Positions 24,750 through 34,819 of a stretch of DNA of 64,000 nt are shown here, piece by piece. The stretch is from NCBI RefSeq assembly GCF_010093595.1, contig NW_022985475.1, positions 276,729 to 340,728 of the forward strand, read 5' to 3'. The translations under genes were made by a program, and so were the position numbers. Source of the DNA: Mytilinidion resinicola. Lineage: Eukaryota > Ascomycota > Dothideomycetes > Mytilinidiales > Mytilinidiaceae. Numbering within the stretch: position 1 is the stretch's first letter; every line of letters begins with the position of its first letter. The notes under the pieces are model-generated. The model had not been told where the DNA came from and made no database searches. It saw only the letters and a list, made by a program, of their open reading frames with translations.

Positions 24750-24966
24750 TCACCGTCTTACACTTCAAATATCACTGCTTCGGCCCCACTTTTGCTCGCA
24801 TGACACCACTGTAAGGAGCACCCCAGCTAGCACGTATTAGAGTCGTCAAAAGATAGTCCGATTTCCACACGCTGGACTATACATCGTATTTGGACTTTCG
24901 AAAGCCTGTCAGGATACCCCAGGCAAATGTAAGTATCGCCCAAAATTATGTCACAGGACTGTAGTA
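24750..24966 (+). repeat. MITE-like element, copy 6
   Basis: Shares CACCACTGTAAGGAGCACCC, CAGCTAGCACGTATTAG and CGTCAAAAGATAGTCC with copy 3 and ends with GCCCAAAATTATGTCACAGG then ACTGTA, the inverted-repeat end seen in the 25447 copy. Confidence 0.6.
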
Positions 24967-24984
24967 TCTGAGAGGCGCGAACGA

Positions 24985-25140
24985 GAAGCTAAGTTTGCGC
25001 TTAAGAGCCCTCGCCGGTTTGCCGCAGTGCCTCGACCAGTAGTCATTTGGTTTCAAACCCGCTGCGTCACTCCAAGAACTCTCAAAATTAACAGGTGAAC
25101 TATGCAAGGCTGACTGCGGGATGTCTTCAGTGGCCAATCA
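24985..25140 (+). repeat. Duplicated block shared with 18080-18290
   Basis: Landmarks CTTAAGAGCCCTCGCCGG, CCGCTGCGTCACTCC and TATGCAAGGCTGACTGCGGG align with the block upstream of the HET pseudogene. It lies directly between a MITE-like copy and a HET N-terminal relic. Confidence 0.5.
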
Positions 25141-25310
25141 GACGGTCCCTGAACATCTTTAAGACTGCGGAAAGAGGAAAGAAAGACGAAGCCATCGTTC
25201 AAGGAGAGTCCTTGCCGCATTCGCACTTTTATAAGATAACTTCGACTGTACAGTCTTGCGCCTACAGAAGTTTCAGCTGGCTAGACCTCAAACTGACGCT
25301 TTCTAGTCCA
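25140..25310 (-). pseudogene. Relic of a HET gene N-terminus
   Basis: On the minus strand about 25229-25150 translates to VRMRQGLSLNDGFVFLSS followed by RSLK. This matches the Cys-rich lead of the HET pseudogene (RMRQGLPVNDDLIFLGSLRG) and the two are alike at DNA level (for example GTCCTTGCCGCATTCGCA on the plus strand). No HET domain follows. It is a truncated duplicate. Confidence 0.6.
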
Positions 25311-25446
25311 ATATTCTACCCGATAGAATGGAGCGTGAGAGCAGAAATCTTGGGTTGGTGTGCTACTAGGACATGGGCAATCTTATTACTTATTACGACA
25401 AGCAGTCCCGGGGTAAACTTGCATACCAAACACGTTTTCCGCCACC

Positions 25447-25679
25447 TACAATACCAGGCTATAAGTTTGGGCACCCGGATATACCACTGCACGGGTTCCA
25501 CTCTTAATCACTCAACACCACGGTAAGGAGCAGCGCTAGCATGTATCCAGCCAGCCAAAAGGCTGTCCAATACCCAGTGCATCGTCATCAACATCGTGTT
25601 CGGAGTTCTGAAAGCCAATAACTAGGGGTACCTCAAACAGTGGTAAGAGGATGCCAAAACTTATGCTGCAGGACTGTAC
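25447..25679 (+). repeat. MITE-like element, best-preserved copy 7
   Basis: About 233 bp. The left end reads ACCAGGCTATAAGTTTGGGC, and the right end is its approximate reverse complement (GCCAAAACTTATGCTGCAGG then ACTGTACC). The terminal inverted repeats are therefore about 27 bp and imperfect. No coding capacity. No target-site duplication could be assigned by eye. Confidence 0.68.
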
Positions 25680-26070
25680 CAACTGATCAACTCTACATTG
25701 GGTAACCTTCACAGGTTCCGTCTCGAAGTGACACGAAATGAAAGTCAATGCGGCACGAGTCATGCCGGTATTCTTCGGCATTTCAAAGGCCCTCGAAAGG
25801 TCCCATATTGTACCCCACATTGCGGGGTACTTGCCGGCTATCTCCACCACCGATTTCGCAACATGACTTCAACTCTACGCGTCAACCCGTGGTCAAGATG
25901 CCGAGGACATACCCGTTTCGTGTTAGGAAGGTCAGCATGGATGTTCGAGGGGATAGCTGTCGCGGTCGACCTCATCCTGGAGCTCCATATGGACTCCACT
26001 CGATCATACACATGCTCTCCTACCACGTTACACTTCTCTCTACCCAGTCATTGAGCAATTTAATACCACA

Positions 26071-26886
26071 ATGTCGTACCAAAACCTCACAATAGACCGC
26101 CACTCCTCCATCTTCGTAATCACACTTCGAAAGGCGCCCGAAAACCGCATAAACGTCGCCTTCGCCCAAGAAATCATCCGCGCCCTGCGCGACATAGAAG
26201 CACAACTCGGTCCCGACGCCGACGGCTGCGTGATAACACGCGGCAGCGATGCGAAATTCTGGTGTACTGTAAACCACCCCTTCCCCGAAAAGAAACCCCC
26301 TACCGTCTCCTCTTCCCTTCTCAATATCCACAACCTCTAACCTTCCCACCAAAAGGGACTAGATCTAGATGAGTCCGACACAAACCCCCACGCCAACACC
26401 GACGGCTTCTACCCCCTCCTCGCCACCCTCCTCGACTACCCCTTCCCCACCATCGCGCTGCTAACCGGCCACACCTTCGGCGGTGCCTGCCCCCTCGCCC
26501 TCGCCCACGACTACCGCATCATGAACGCCCAGCGCGGCTTCCTCTCCATGCCGCCCGTCAACCTCGGGCTGTGGTTCCCCGGCATCGGCGCGCTGCCGCG
26601 CTTGAAACTGCGCCCGCAGATCGCGCGCAAGATGCTGCTGGAGGCGCATAGGTGGACGGGGAAGGAGGCGCTGGCGGATGGGATTGTGGATGAGCTGGCG
26701 GAGGGGGGCGTGGAGGGGATGTTGGAGGTTGCGTTGGCAAAGGGGCGGGTGGTGGCGCCGCGGGCGCGGATGGGGGTGTATGCGCGGTTGAGGGGGGAGT
26801 TGTGGGGGGAGGCGGGGGAGGCGTTGAGGCGGATTAGTTATGTGCATGGGAGGGCGGTGGGGACGGTGGCGAAGGCGAAGATATAA
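26071..26886 (+). CDS. Enoyl-CoA hydratase/isomerase (crotonase) family, probably peroxisomal
   Basis: Exons 26071-26268 and 26356-26886 give 242 residues. The crotonase fold is recognisable. The first oxyanion-loop region is at SDAKFWCTGLDLDE (formed across the intron), and the second is GHTFGGACPLALAHDYRIM, where backbone NH groups hold the thioester. MPPVNLGLWFPGIGALPRLK then matches fungal delta3,delta2-enoyl-CoA isomerase-like proteins. The C-terminus is KAKI, a weak PTS1-like tripeptide. Role: isomerising or hydrating enoyl-CoA in beta-oxidation. Codon use is strongly GC-ending, unlike the AT-richer flanks. Which reaction it performs is not decidable, because the catalytic acid was not identified. 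Confidence 0.85.
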
Positions 26887-27097
26887 AGAATAGGGGGGTT
26901 AGGCAGGGGCTTGAAGATGCTGATGGGCTTGGAAAATGGGCACGTGATGGCAGCACTCATCTGCTGCGTTTAGCTGTGAAGACTTGCGGCTAGTGTTTGG
27001 TTGGTAAAAGGTTGCTTGGCTCTACGAGAAGCGTGGTTGAGCAACTGATAGATCCTGAATACCCTCCGGAGACTCCATTACGCCTACGTCTCTCCTA
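26887..27097. other. Short intergenic spacer
   Basis: 3' flank of the crotonase-family gene, tail to tail with the isochorismatase relic. No feature seen. Confidence 0.4.
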
Positions 27098-27772
27098 GAC
27101 TAGCAGCCCATTCATCAACCGTCGTCACCTGCGAAAAGACGGGCCAGGTTAGATTCGTCGCCGCGTCCTTCTGCTCTGTGGTAAACGCCGCAGCGGCATC
27201 GGTACTATCCCCCGGATGAGCAGCCGTCAATACATGGGCAGCAGAACGTCGTAAACATCTTACAGTAGACTGACATCGTATCCCCTATCAAGAAAAACCC
27301 CTAGTCTGGCAAAACTTTCATCCAGACGCCGGAAAGGAAATACCTATACTCACAAATCATCCGCATACCGCGCCGTCGCCTCTACACATGCATTCGTCAT
27401 CATCCCCCCAATCACCAACCTCGTAATCTCCCACTACCGGAGCTAGAAATCCAAATCCGTGTCATTGAAAGAACTACGCCCTTCATATTAGCTCCCAAAG
27501 CCTCTGACCCTCCCTCGTTCCCCCTTCGCAGCTCGCTGGCCTACTACTCCAATGCTTACCAACCCCCCCCATCCCCATTCCCCGCATCCGGCTCCACACC
27601 CTCGAAAATCCGCGCGCCCCAACACACCTCCTCAAACACCTCCCCCTCCTTCGGCAGGTAGTACGAGTCTTTAGTGTGCTTCCAGCCCTCGGAGTTGCCG
27701 GGCTTGAACGACTGGTGCAGGAAGTTTTGTAGGGTGTGAGAGGACGATGGCCGGGGCGGGTGGGGTTGACAT
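27098..27772 (-). pseudogene. Isochorismatase-family hydrolase, degenerate
   Basis: From ATG 27772 the frame MSTPPAPAIVL loses phase. One base on, LQNFLHQSFKPGNSEGWKH and KDSYYLPKEGEVFEEVCWG follow the pattern of fungal isochorismatase-like cysteine hydrolases. Further down, VIGGMMTNACVEATARYADD carries the conserved catalytic Cys. Near 27110-27200 a third frame gives FTTEQKDAATNLTWPVFSQ and a short tail. The middle of the enzyme, including most of the Asp-Lys region, is absent. One or more frameshifts plus an internal deletion make function unlikely, although an unusual intron structure could hide part of it. Confidence 0.5.
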
Positions 27773-28430
27773 GATGCTGTTTTTGGGGGCTTTGGTGGGC
27801 GGGTTTGGGACGTTAAGGGTGGAATAAAAAGGTTTTCGTAGAGTCGGGGTGGGTTTTATATTAATATCGACTTTGGGGAGTGGTCGACCGCCCAGTCTTT
27901 GGTTTGGAATCAGCGGACTTAGTATACAGATTGAACCCATTGTCAAACCACCAGAAGTAGCCAAGAAGAGTATAAGCAACGATTTACTTAGGGATTTCTC
28001 ATTTTGTAATGCGTCTTATACGTCACCTGATGGCTTTGTAGTACATAGCTGGAATGGTGATCGTGAAGTTGACCGAAGCGTTGAATAATCCGTGAGACTA
28101 ATAACTTAGATTACGTATGCGGTTGCAGTGAGGGCTTCGCCTTTTCCAGGGGAGAAGACTTGATCTGTGAGTTCAAAAGCTGCACGCGATATGGTCCACC
28201 AGTTTCACATCACGTGACCAGCGTGCGAAGCCTTCAATGCACAGGCTTTGGAGCAACGTTGTAGGGGGACGTAGTGAGACGGTGAAAATGCCAGGTTCCG
28301 GTCTAAAGTGTCGAAGAATGATAATCATGCTAAAAGTTTTATGATCCTATGAGTCCGTGTGGCGTTGGTAACGGCAGGTATGAATTGCGAGTGCCCGATT
28401 TGAAGCGGCCATCCTGGAAAGATCATGTCG

Positions 28431-29598
28431 CTAGGAGTACTGCGAGTATTCACTTGACAAGTCCTGTGCGGGTGTAGAGGTTTTCGTTAGCTCGATAATG
28501 CGGCGTCCGTGCCGCTGCCCGCCAAGGGCGCCACGCAGAGTGAATTGCCCCTGGCCATCGCTGGCTCCGGATCTTTCAAGAATGACATCTCCGCCTCCTT
28601 CGCGTGTATGAAAACGGAGTGAGATTGTTTGACGAGTAAAGTGGACTGCGTGAGAGCCGTAACCCTCGTCAGTGTACAGCCCTGTCCATTCACCGGAGCA
28701 CATGAGTGTCATGGAAACGGATTTGTCGAAGTAAGGGAATGAATGTTGATTCGTTTCATCTTCGCAGTCTTTGTGGAAGGGAGGCACTTCCATAAACGAC
28801 GTGAAGGGTATCTTAGAAGGTCGGGGGAATTGAAGGTGTTCATTTTCTATAATTTCTACCTTGACTGGCCCTCCGGGCATGCTGTGTAGGACCTATCGCA
28901 AGATTATAGCTACAGGATAGTAGTATTGGGCGGATAGGAGGAAGTGATGGATGCTAATGCCGCCGTATGTGAGATTGAAGTTGGCTAAAGGGGTGGCTAT
29001 GAGTGCTTTAATGATCATTTCTACGCTGAAATTGAGCTGCCGCCATAACCAGGAATAGAGACGCTCGCGAGATAGGGTCGTCGACAGTTCCAATGATAAT
29101 GTAGGAGAAGGACACAGATTTGAAACCCTTTATCGGTCGACCGCCGCGCAACCTTAGATAAATGTGGCTCTATAATAAAGGTGCGTTCGCATGGAGGGCA
29201 CACGGATGATGGAGCACACTCAGTTGAGGAAGCTAACTCCGAACCCTTTTTCGCTCTGAAGAATAGGCGTCATATGCAGCGAACAGACTATCGAAATCCT
29301 CCGCCGCTTTGGGAAATGTTGGCTCCGTGCACCAACTTGTCAGCTTTTCAACTGCGAGCGCTGCTTCTTCTGTCTCCAGCAACGACTTCTCGTCGAAAAG
29401 CGCACTAGACTTCCATCTCTGGTCAATCCGGTCCAGATGTGAGGTTTGGGCGATGTGTTTGAAGACTAGTCTGTCGTTGTAAGCGTCGCGTAGTCTCCGG
29501 CTAACGAGCAGCAAGTTGAGGGCTGATGTGCATGGCAAGAATCCAGCGACGCGTCTGATAAGTTCGACCGGGAGTGATCGAGTTTCTTTGTGGGCCAT
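28431..29598 (-). pseudogene. F-box protein gene, decayed paralogue of 34820-36208
   Basis: The 5' part (29598-29233) encodes MAHKETRSLPVELIRRVAGF, CTSALNLLLVSRRLRDAYND and SLLETEEAALAVEKL, closely matching the intact F-box gene at 34820. The 3' part (28880-28431) encodes PRPSKIPFTSFME and MTLMCSGEWTGLY, matching PLPSKIPFQSFF and SGFMCSGEWVGY there. Between them much of the central region is missing or out of frame. One in-frame TAG at 28893-28895 separates two blocks that otherwise share a frame. The C-terminal end also stops earlier than in the paralogue. Orientation is opposite to the intact copy. Confidence 0.7.
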
Positions 29599-30925
29599 AG
29601 GAGGTAGATCATCTAAGTCACGTGTTTAAACTTGGTGATCACGACCGAACGTCAATAAGTTACAGCTTTTGACGTTTGTGCTTGCCGGTTAGCTATCTGG
29701 GTCCAGTAGAATATCTTACGGAGAAACCTCAAACCGCAAGCACCGGGTTTGCACCAAGTCCACGTGATGCTCGTCCCAAGCTTGGTGCTAGCACTCTTTT
29801 CAATCCAACAAACGCCTATGAGCGAGGATATAGCGTTAGCTTAACGTTACTACGTAGTACTGCAGAAGATATACACCTCCTTAGAGATTTCGCTAGAGTT
29901 CCCCGTCAAGAAGCAGCAACACTATTAAAATAACAACAATCTGATAACTCCACCCTGAGAAAGTTTACCTAAAACGCAGTCTTATCCCGCATGGCAGGCC
30001 TACACACCCGTGTTGCTTGTTAATAGTGGCTGCTGCCGGGCTGTTCGGATAAACTTTATGCTCGGAAAAACTCCGTGCTAGGATAAATAAGATATTAACG
30101 CGTGAACCCTCTATTAGACGCAACTCTGCATACATTCAACATGGTGCATGTCTATTTATCCACCCTAACAGGATGTCCGCGCGAACATGCAGCTAACTTC
30201 ATGCTGGACCGGTGCTCGCCGTTTAGGATTTCTCCGTAAGGCACGGATGTCAAATAGCACCCTGAATCTAAGCTTATCACTGAAAGGAGAGCTACGGGAG
30301 CCAGATATGCTACAATCTGGGGTTTGAGGCCTTTAAAGAGCCGTGGACACGGTATCAGTCCCGAGCATGTGCCACGGAGAGATGCATTCGCACAGATTAG
30401 TGGAACGTTAGAGTCGAAATTGACCGCTCGAAGCCGAAAGGCACCGGGGCCTACATATATGCTGGAACGCTCTTCCGCTCTTGCAACAAGAAAGGACGTC
30501 GCCTTCTTCACGCCCCGGATTCCCCGGATTCTAGGACTCATCCAATCAGCGCAGGCGGAAGGGCGTGCTGAGATGTGCGCAGACATGCTCGGACCCTTCC
30601 CCAGATCCGCGATCCGGGCGGAACGTCCCTTCTCCATGTGCCTCGCCGCTACCCCTGTCTTCCGTCCTTCTCCACGCGGGGAATCTAGATCGGCGCCATG
30701 CGAGCAGATGAGCCTGAATAGACATACATAAGTACCAAATACGCAGATGCGCGCGTCTCGCATGCTTTCGTGTCGTTTTGCTCCTCTCCGCCGCGTGTTC
30801 TGTCAATGCCACTCCGCGCGTTTTCTACCCCCTCACCCGATCATCTCATCCTCAACTTTTCTTGTTTTAGACTCGACAAGTGCCTTTAAAAGAGTTGGAG
30901 TGTCCACACTAGGTGGGGATCGGGA
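29599..30925. other. Intergenic, 1.3 kb
   Basis: Divergent interval between the F-box pseudogene and the Zn2Cys6 gene. Frames here (30152-30763 minus, 30324-30731 plus) overlap antisense to each other and show no domain. Nothing else supported. Confidence 0.45.
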
Positions 30926-33254
30926 ATGGAGCAGCGAACGCGCCGCACGGTAAAAGCATGCGTCATCTGCCACAAGAAAAAGGTCCGCTGCGACATCGAC
31001 ATCGTCGAGGGCAACTCGTGCACCAATTGCGTGCGCGATGACTACGAATGCGTGCCCAGAGAGCGGAAACGGAAACGCTACACCATCAGCACCTCTCCAC
31101 CAGCCACCACATCGCGGACGACGCGTGCGAAGCAGGCCGCAGAGGACCAGCGCATCCACGAAGAAGACGCCCACACGACAAATGGCAATGGCGTCTCCAT
31201 CCATGAGAACGGCTTCCGCGAAGGGCGAAGCCAGGCTCGAGACGACATACGGCAGGATAGCTACACCACCCCCAGCACTGGTCTCGCATCTGAGCATAAC
31301 ATCGATCCGTCCCTCCACAACTACGGCAGCGGCAATACACCTGTAAACGCCAGCTATCTGGGCCGTCTGGAATACATCCGCAATGATGTCCCAGTGAACG
31401 ATGAAGGCACAGTGCCAGATCGAGCTCCACATAGACTCTCAGAAACAGACCTCGAGATCATGCGCGTGCAGCGCGTCTCTGAACTACCACCACGAGCAAT
31501 CCGCGAGTCGCTACTCGACGCGTTCTGGACGCGGTGCTACCCCTGGACGCCGGTGGTAGAGCGGCATTGGGTCGAAGATCAGCCTTCGAACAATGTATCG
31601 CTGTTACTGCTGCACGCGATGCTGCTGGCCGGCAGTCGCGTGTCCTCCGTCTCTCCAGGGTACTCGCCTGAAGATTTCTACAAAAAAGCGAGGGTGCTAT
31701 TTTGGATGGGAGCGGAAGAAGACCCGATTGTCACCATCGCGGCGGCGTGTTTGCTGCATTGGTGGAATCCAGAGGGGCCGGAGAGAGTGTCGCTTGATAC
31801 GAGTGGGTTTTGGCTGCGTATTGCGGTCGGTCTGGCGTATCAGGTTGGGCTACACAGGGAGCCGGTAAAAAAGGCGGATGCGGGGTTGAGGCGTAGAATT
31901 TGGTGGTCCTTGGTTGTAAGTATTATTTCCAATCTATTAAGAGAAACGGTAGTAGCTAACTTTGCTAAAGGTGCGAGATTGCTTGATCAATGCTGGACAT
32001 GGTCGACCTCGAGCCATCGATTTGAAGCTGACAGATGTATCACCACCTACGGCGCATGATTTCGAGGGCGATACTGCTAGAGCAAATCTATTCTCTTCTT
32101 ACGTTACGATATCATCTATTCTAGGTAAGCTGTGGGACTGACTTTGAGCTCCGAGCTCCTAGCTAATTCATATCAAGGTGACCTAACTCAAAGTTTCCTT
32201 ACAAAATCCGGCTTCCAAGACCAAAGAAGCCAGATCGAAAACCACCTCTATCGCTGGCTGAAAACTCTCCCCGATTCCCTCCATCTCTGCCGACCAGAGC
32301 ATGGCAGGCTTCTAAAACAATACAACTTTGAATCACGACAACTGCATGTCCAAGTAAAACTCCCCTTCTCACACCCAAATTTCGAATACAACTAACGCTC
32401 AGCAATCAGTACTTTACGGTCCTAATAATAATCAACCGCTCCCGCGATTCCCGGGGCCCGCCCTCAACCGCATCCCTCCTCGCCTCGTCCTTCCTCGCCG
32501 GCATCTTTGAAGACTTTCTTGCGCGCGACGAACTGCGCTACCTAGGCCCGATCTTCACATTCTACCTCCTTGTAGCAGGCATGGCACAGCTATCATGTTA
32601 CCGATACACCGGTCTTTGGGACGCGGCCGCGAAAGACCTAGATGTCATGTTCCGTGCGCTAGACGAGTTAGCGAAGAGGTGGCCGAGTGCCGTGGGGAGT
32701 TTAAGGCATTTGTAAGCTTCCTTCCCGTTTCTTTCCGCCGTGGAAAAATGCTAATACCTAACGCTTTCAGGACCGACGTGAGGGACAAGATCGTCATGCG
32801 CCCAACCGCCCTCCCGCACTTCCCCCACCACAACCTCACCCCCGAACGCCTCCAATTCTTCGAAGACTTCGGCCCCGAGCTCTGCCGCATGTGGGTCGCC
32901 ATCCACGAAGGCCACCGCGACGGCATCCAGCGCATCCACCCGTCCCGCGAGATCGAGACCGCCGGGATCCTGCAGGGGCTACGGACGCCTGTCACGATGC
33001 TTGAAGGGCTGGGCGTGGATGGCGCTGATGGCGAGCTGAACGATGAGCGGGAGGAGAGCGAGTGTACGAATGGGGGCAGGGATGGGGTTTATGGCTATGG
33101 CGGGCGGAGAGATGAGTTAGGGCATGCGTTTGGGGGCGGCATGGCGGGGCTGGGGTATGAGACGGCGCTGATGCAGCCGACAGCGGATTTGATGACGCAG
33201 TATGAGGGGATTGGGAATTGGTTGCTTATTGATTGGGATCAAGGGCTTGGATGA
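30926..33254 (+). CDS. Zn2Cys6 (GAL4-type) transcription factor with fungal_trans domain
   Basis: Exons 30926-31915, 31971-32124, 32178-32353, 32410-32711 and 32771-33254 join in frame (about 700 residues). The N-terminus has the binuclear zinc cluster CVICHKKKVRCDI then CTNCVRDDYEC (C-x2-C-x6-C-x9-C-x2-C-x6-C), followed by the basic linker RERKRKR. The middle homology region (PF04082) is evident from LLDAFWTRCYPWTPVVERHW, FWLRIAVGLAYQVGLHREP and RRRIWWSLV, with exon 2 continuing VRDCLINAGHGRP. Nuclear DNA-binding regulator; such factors often govern lipid use or secondary-metabolite genes nearby. A target among the acyl-CoA or acyltransferase genes is only a guess. The C-terminal 80 residues are Gly-rich and acidic. 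Confidence 0.9.
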
Positions 33255-33271
33255 GTGGCCATATACATACG

Positions 33272-33436
33272 GTACTAGGACATACGTTTGGGCACTGTTG
33301 TTGCCACTGCTTGGGGTGCCTAGGGGCTTTGGAAATTCCAGATGCGACGTGAAGGTCGATGCAGCGACAAGTAGGTTGCATTTTGACAGGCCGACTATTC
33401 CGGGCAGGCTCCGGATCGTACAGTCCTCTCGTACAG
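33272..33436 (+). repeat. MITE-like element, copy 8
   Basis: Starts GGTACTAGGACATACGTTTG (then GGCAC) and ends near GATCGTACAGTCC, matching the family ends. It lies between the Zn2Cys6 gene and the foldback element. Confidence 0.5.
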
Positions 33437-33453
33437 TAGCCAGCGTACAGTGG

Positions 33454-34539
33454 GTCTTGTATAGTCACGTGCATGCGATTATTATAGCACGCCTGGTATA
33501 TTTTATTACAACCTTAAATTTAAAGACTACCATAATCTAAGAGAGTTCGGACGCCTTATATATACGCCCATTAACCTTAATCACTACGCCTCCTTAGCCT
33601 TCTTAGGCTTAGGCCCCTTTGTATAATACACCTCCTGCTGCCCATAGTAGTTGTAAAAGTAATGCTATTATTATTAAGTCCTCTCCTCTTAACGTAGTCT
33701 ATGAGCCTACGGCCCACATCAACCTGCGGCCTACAGAACTTTTGGTGCGATTTGGATGTTTTAGCACCCCAGCAATCTTAACAACAACGAAATATAAAGT
33801 ACAATTTTAAGATTCTCTATACTATTTAGCCCTTTATAGTTGCTAGGTAGATAGTTGTTAGGTAGAAAGTTGGAGCAATAAGTACGTGTAATTATATTGT
33901 ATTGTGAATCTCACCTAGTCTTAGGGGCTAAATCTCTTCTGCGACTAGATAAGGCCTTTAAGAGACGCCAAGAATTAACAGATAATGTTGAAATAGTTAC
34001 TATTATATTCGTTCCAAATTGCAGCCTGTAATATTTTGTGATTGGTGAGATTTCTTCGGTGTTGAAAGGACCAAACCACACCAAAAGTTCAGTGGGCCGC
34101 CGGCTGACGTCGGCCATAGGCTAATAGAGTACCTTAAGCCGGCAGGATACCCTCTTACGCCTACATGGTATAAGATACCTCTGCAGATAATTACTCCGCT
34201 TAAAAAGCATGTAGAGAGTCCTACTGCGCATTAGGCTATACACAAATCAGGTGGGGTTTTTAAATTAGATGGGCTAATAAGTTAGACAGGGCACCCGTAG
34301 AACAGAACAGTGAAGTCTAAAAGAGCACCTAAGCCTAAGAAGCCTAAGAAGCCTAAGAAGGTAAAGGAGGTAAAAAAGGGTAAGAAAATAGTAGTTAAGA
34401 TTGATGGGCATATATGTAAGACGTATAAAGTAACGTAGATACTACCTAGATAGCATAATAGTATTAGTTTATAATTTAGGGGTGCGATAATCTACGTGCA
34501 GCGTGATATAATAGACTAGTGCACGTGACTGTACAAGAC
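33454..34539. mobile_element. Foldback/palindromic transposon remnant, AT-rich
   Basis: About 1.09 kb with long inverted arms. The left end GTCTTGTATAGTCACGTGCA is mirrored at the right end as TGCACGTGACTGTACAAGAC. Homology continues inward: CTTAGGCTTAGG-type microsatellites occupy matching positions, and both arms encode the same peptide in opposite orientations (RPTELLVRFGCFST on plus near 33735, RPTELLVWFGPFNT on minus near 34090). The arms are strongly diverged and AT-rich, consistent with old RIP. The peptide is presumably transposon coding sequence, but I cannot name the family. No clear target-site duplication. Confidence 0.65.
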
Positions 34540-34819
34540 GCAAAGGACTATACGCTCCGAAGCCGCCCCGCGACTATTCTACATGCTGGTGAAGCTACTC
34601 CTCGCAACCGTATGGAGCGAGCAAGATCGTAGTCCAAGCAGTGGTATATCCGTGCGCTCAAACTTCTGACCCTGCGCAACATCTGGGTTCGATATAATTT
34701 CAGATAATGCACGTGATCTAGATCGATCAGATTAGATAATGCGCTAGGCACCAGGCAGCAGGGCGGTCAGACTCCCGCCTTCACCACTCACGCAACGCTT
34801 TGCACACATCAACACGACA

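Noticed and set aside
26461..26847. Proline/arginine-rich frame antisense to the enoyl-CoA hydratase gene
   Set aside because: A shadow caused by the GC-rich codon use of the real gene on the plus strand.
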